The notes under the pieces were generated by a model that saw only the letters and a program-made list of their open reading frames with translations, did no database searches and was not told the DNA's origin. Source: Chloroflexota bacterium (GTDB lineage Bacteria; Chloroflexota; Limnocylindria; QHBO01). From it: 6,621 nucleotides of DNA. The DNA lies in contig JACDHU010000098.1 of assembly GCA_013820865.1 (NCBI GenBank), positions 1 through 6,621 of the forward strand, in the 5' to 3' direction. The translations under genes were made by a program, and so were the position numbers. This document shows positions 6,007 through 6,621 of the stretch, one piece after another (the first letter of the stretch is position 1; every line of letters begins with the position of its first letter).

Positions 6007-6621
6007 CTAGGCGTAGAGCGGGTGGACGCGCTCCGGGTCAATCTCCAGTTCGGCGATGGCCCGGTTGAGCTCATCCGGCGTCGCTTTGCCATCGATGCAC
6101 AGCGCGTGGAGCGCCGCGTAGGCGATGTGCTCGGCGTTGACCTCGAAGTGCTCGCGCAGCGCTTCACGCGTGTCGGAGCGACCGAAGCCATCGGTGCCGA
6201 GCACGGTGAACGGCCGGTCGATCCAGCGCGCGACCATGTCGGGCACGGCCTTCATGTAGTCCGTGGCGGCGACGATCGGTCCCTCGGAGGGATCCAGGCA
6301 CTGGCGGAGGTAGGAGACGCGCTGTTGAGCGTCCGGATGGAGGCGATTCCAGCGTTCGACGTCCAATGCGTCGTTGCGCAGTTGCTGGAAGCTCGTTGCG
6401 CTCCACAGGTCGGCGGCCACGTCGTAGCGTTCGGCGAGGATCTGCTGCGCGCGCAGTGCCTGCAGAAGGATGGAGCCCGATGCCAGCAACTGGACGCGGC
6501 GAGTCCCGCCATCAGCTGACTTGAAGCGATAGAGGCCACGCAGCACGCCATCCTCGGCGCCATCCGGCTTGGCCGGCTGTGCCCAGTTTTCGTTGTACAG
6601 GGTGATGTAGTAGAAGACGTC
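6007..6621 (-). CDS. aceE: Pyruvate dehydrogenase E1 component, homodimeric type, C-terminal part (5' end outside window)
   Basis: The visible 204 residues are the C-terminal end of AceE, the thiamine-diphosphate-dependent E1 subunit that decarboxylates pyruvate and acetylates the E2 lipoyl groups in the pyruvate dehydrogenase complex. Matching landmarks include FYYITLYNENW at the window edge, VQLLASGSILLQALRAQQIL, DLWSATSFQQLRND, DVERWNRLHP, VAATDYMKAVPDMVARWI and VLGTDGFGRSDTREALREHF, followed by the family's usual helical end at IDPERVHPLYA. The frame is open to the last base of the window. The family is about 890 residues, so roughly 680 residues, including the thiamine-diphosphate-binding part, lie outside. 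The stop is TAG at 6007-6009. The gene converges on the J-domain gene and shows no functional link with the DUF2089 operon. Confidence 0.95.
   Translation of the reverse strand, partial: DVFYYITLYNENWAQPAKPDGAEDGVLRGLYRFKSADGGTRRVQLLASGSILLQALRAQQILAERYDVAADLWSATSFQQLRNDALDVERWNRLHPDAQQRVSYLRQCLDPSEGPIVAATDYMKAVPDMVARWIDRPFTVLGTDGFGRSDTREALREHFEVNAEHIAYAALHALCIDGKATPDELNRAIAELEIDPERVHPLYA

Overview
The window is GC-rich and almost fully coding, with nine probable protein genes plus regulatory DNA. Content suggests a high-GC, non-proteobacterial soil or water bacterium: an actinobacterial-style or Chloroflexota-style genome. The pointers are the DUF2089/DUF4097/SHOCT-like genes, a DrrA-type ABC exporter, a homodimeric-type pyruvate dehydrogenase E1, and a possible leaderless promoter. 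No single feature fixes the phylum, so this is an inference.

Layout, left to right. Positions 1-458 (minus) hold the N-terminal part of a GH13 alpha-glucosidase-like enzyme cut by the window edge. Positions 607-5121, or 607-5267 if a small upstream ORF is counted, hold a tightly packed minus-strand operon. In transcription order it encodes: a possible 47-residue basic peptide; a DUF2089 zinc-ribbon/helix-turn-helix protein; a DUF4097 beta-repeat protein; a small SHOCT-like protein; an ABC ATPase; and two paralogous ABC-2 permeases. Successive genes overlap by 1, 8, 4, 4 and 1 nt, so they are almost certainly co-transcribed and translationally coupled. Positions 5268-5452 are a divergent, AT-richer control region with a good sigma70-like promoter for the operon and several short repeats. 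Positions 5453-5923 (plus) encode a small J-domain protein with a C-terminal zinc ribbon. Positions 6007-6621 (minus) are the C-terminal end of aceE, unrelated to the operon.

The operon is the interesting part. Its first three full-length proteins each carry the same short helical SHOCT-like module (pattern xIL..L..GEI..DEA). It lies at the C-terminus of the first two and at the N-terminus of the third. The copies in the first two genes are also similar at DNA level. None of the three shows a signal peptide or membrane segment. A reasonable hypothesis is a cytoplasmic sensing or regulatory assembly, with a DNA-binding DUF2089 protein and a beta-solenoid partner held together by SHOCT-like contacts. 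It would control, or be controlled by, the two-permease ABC exporter in envelope stress or drug/lipid export. The layout is read from sequence; the function is inference.
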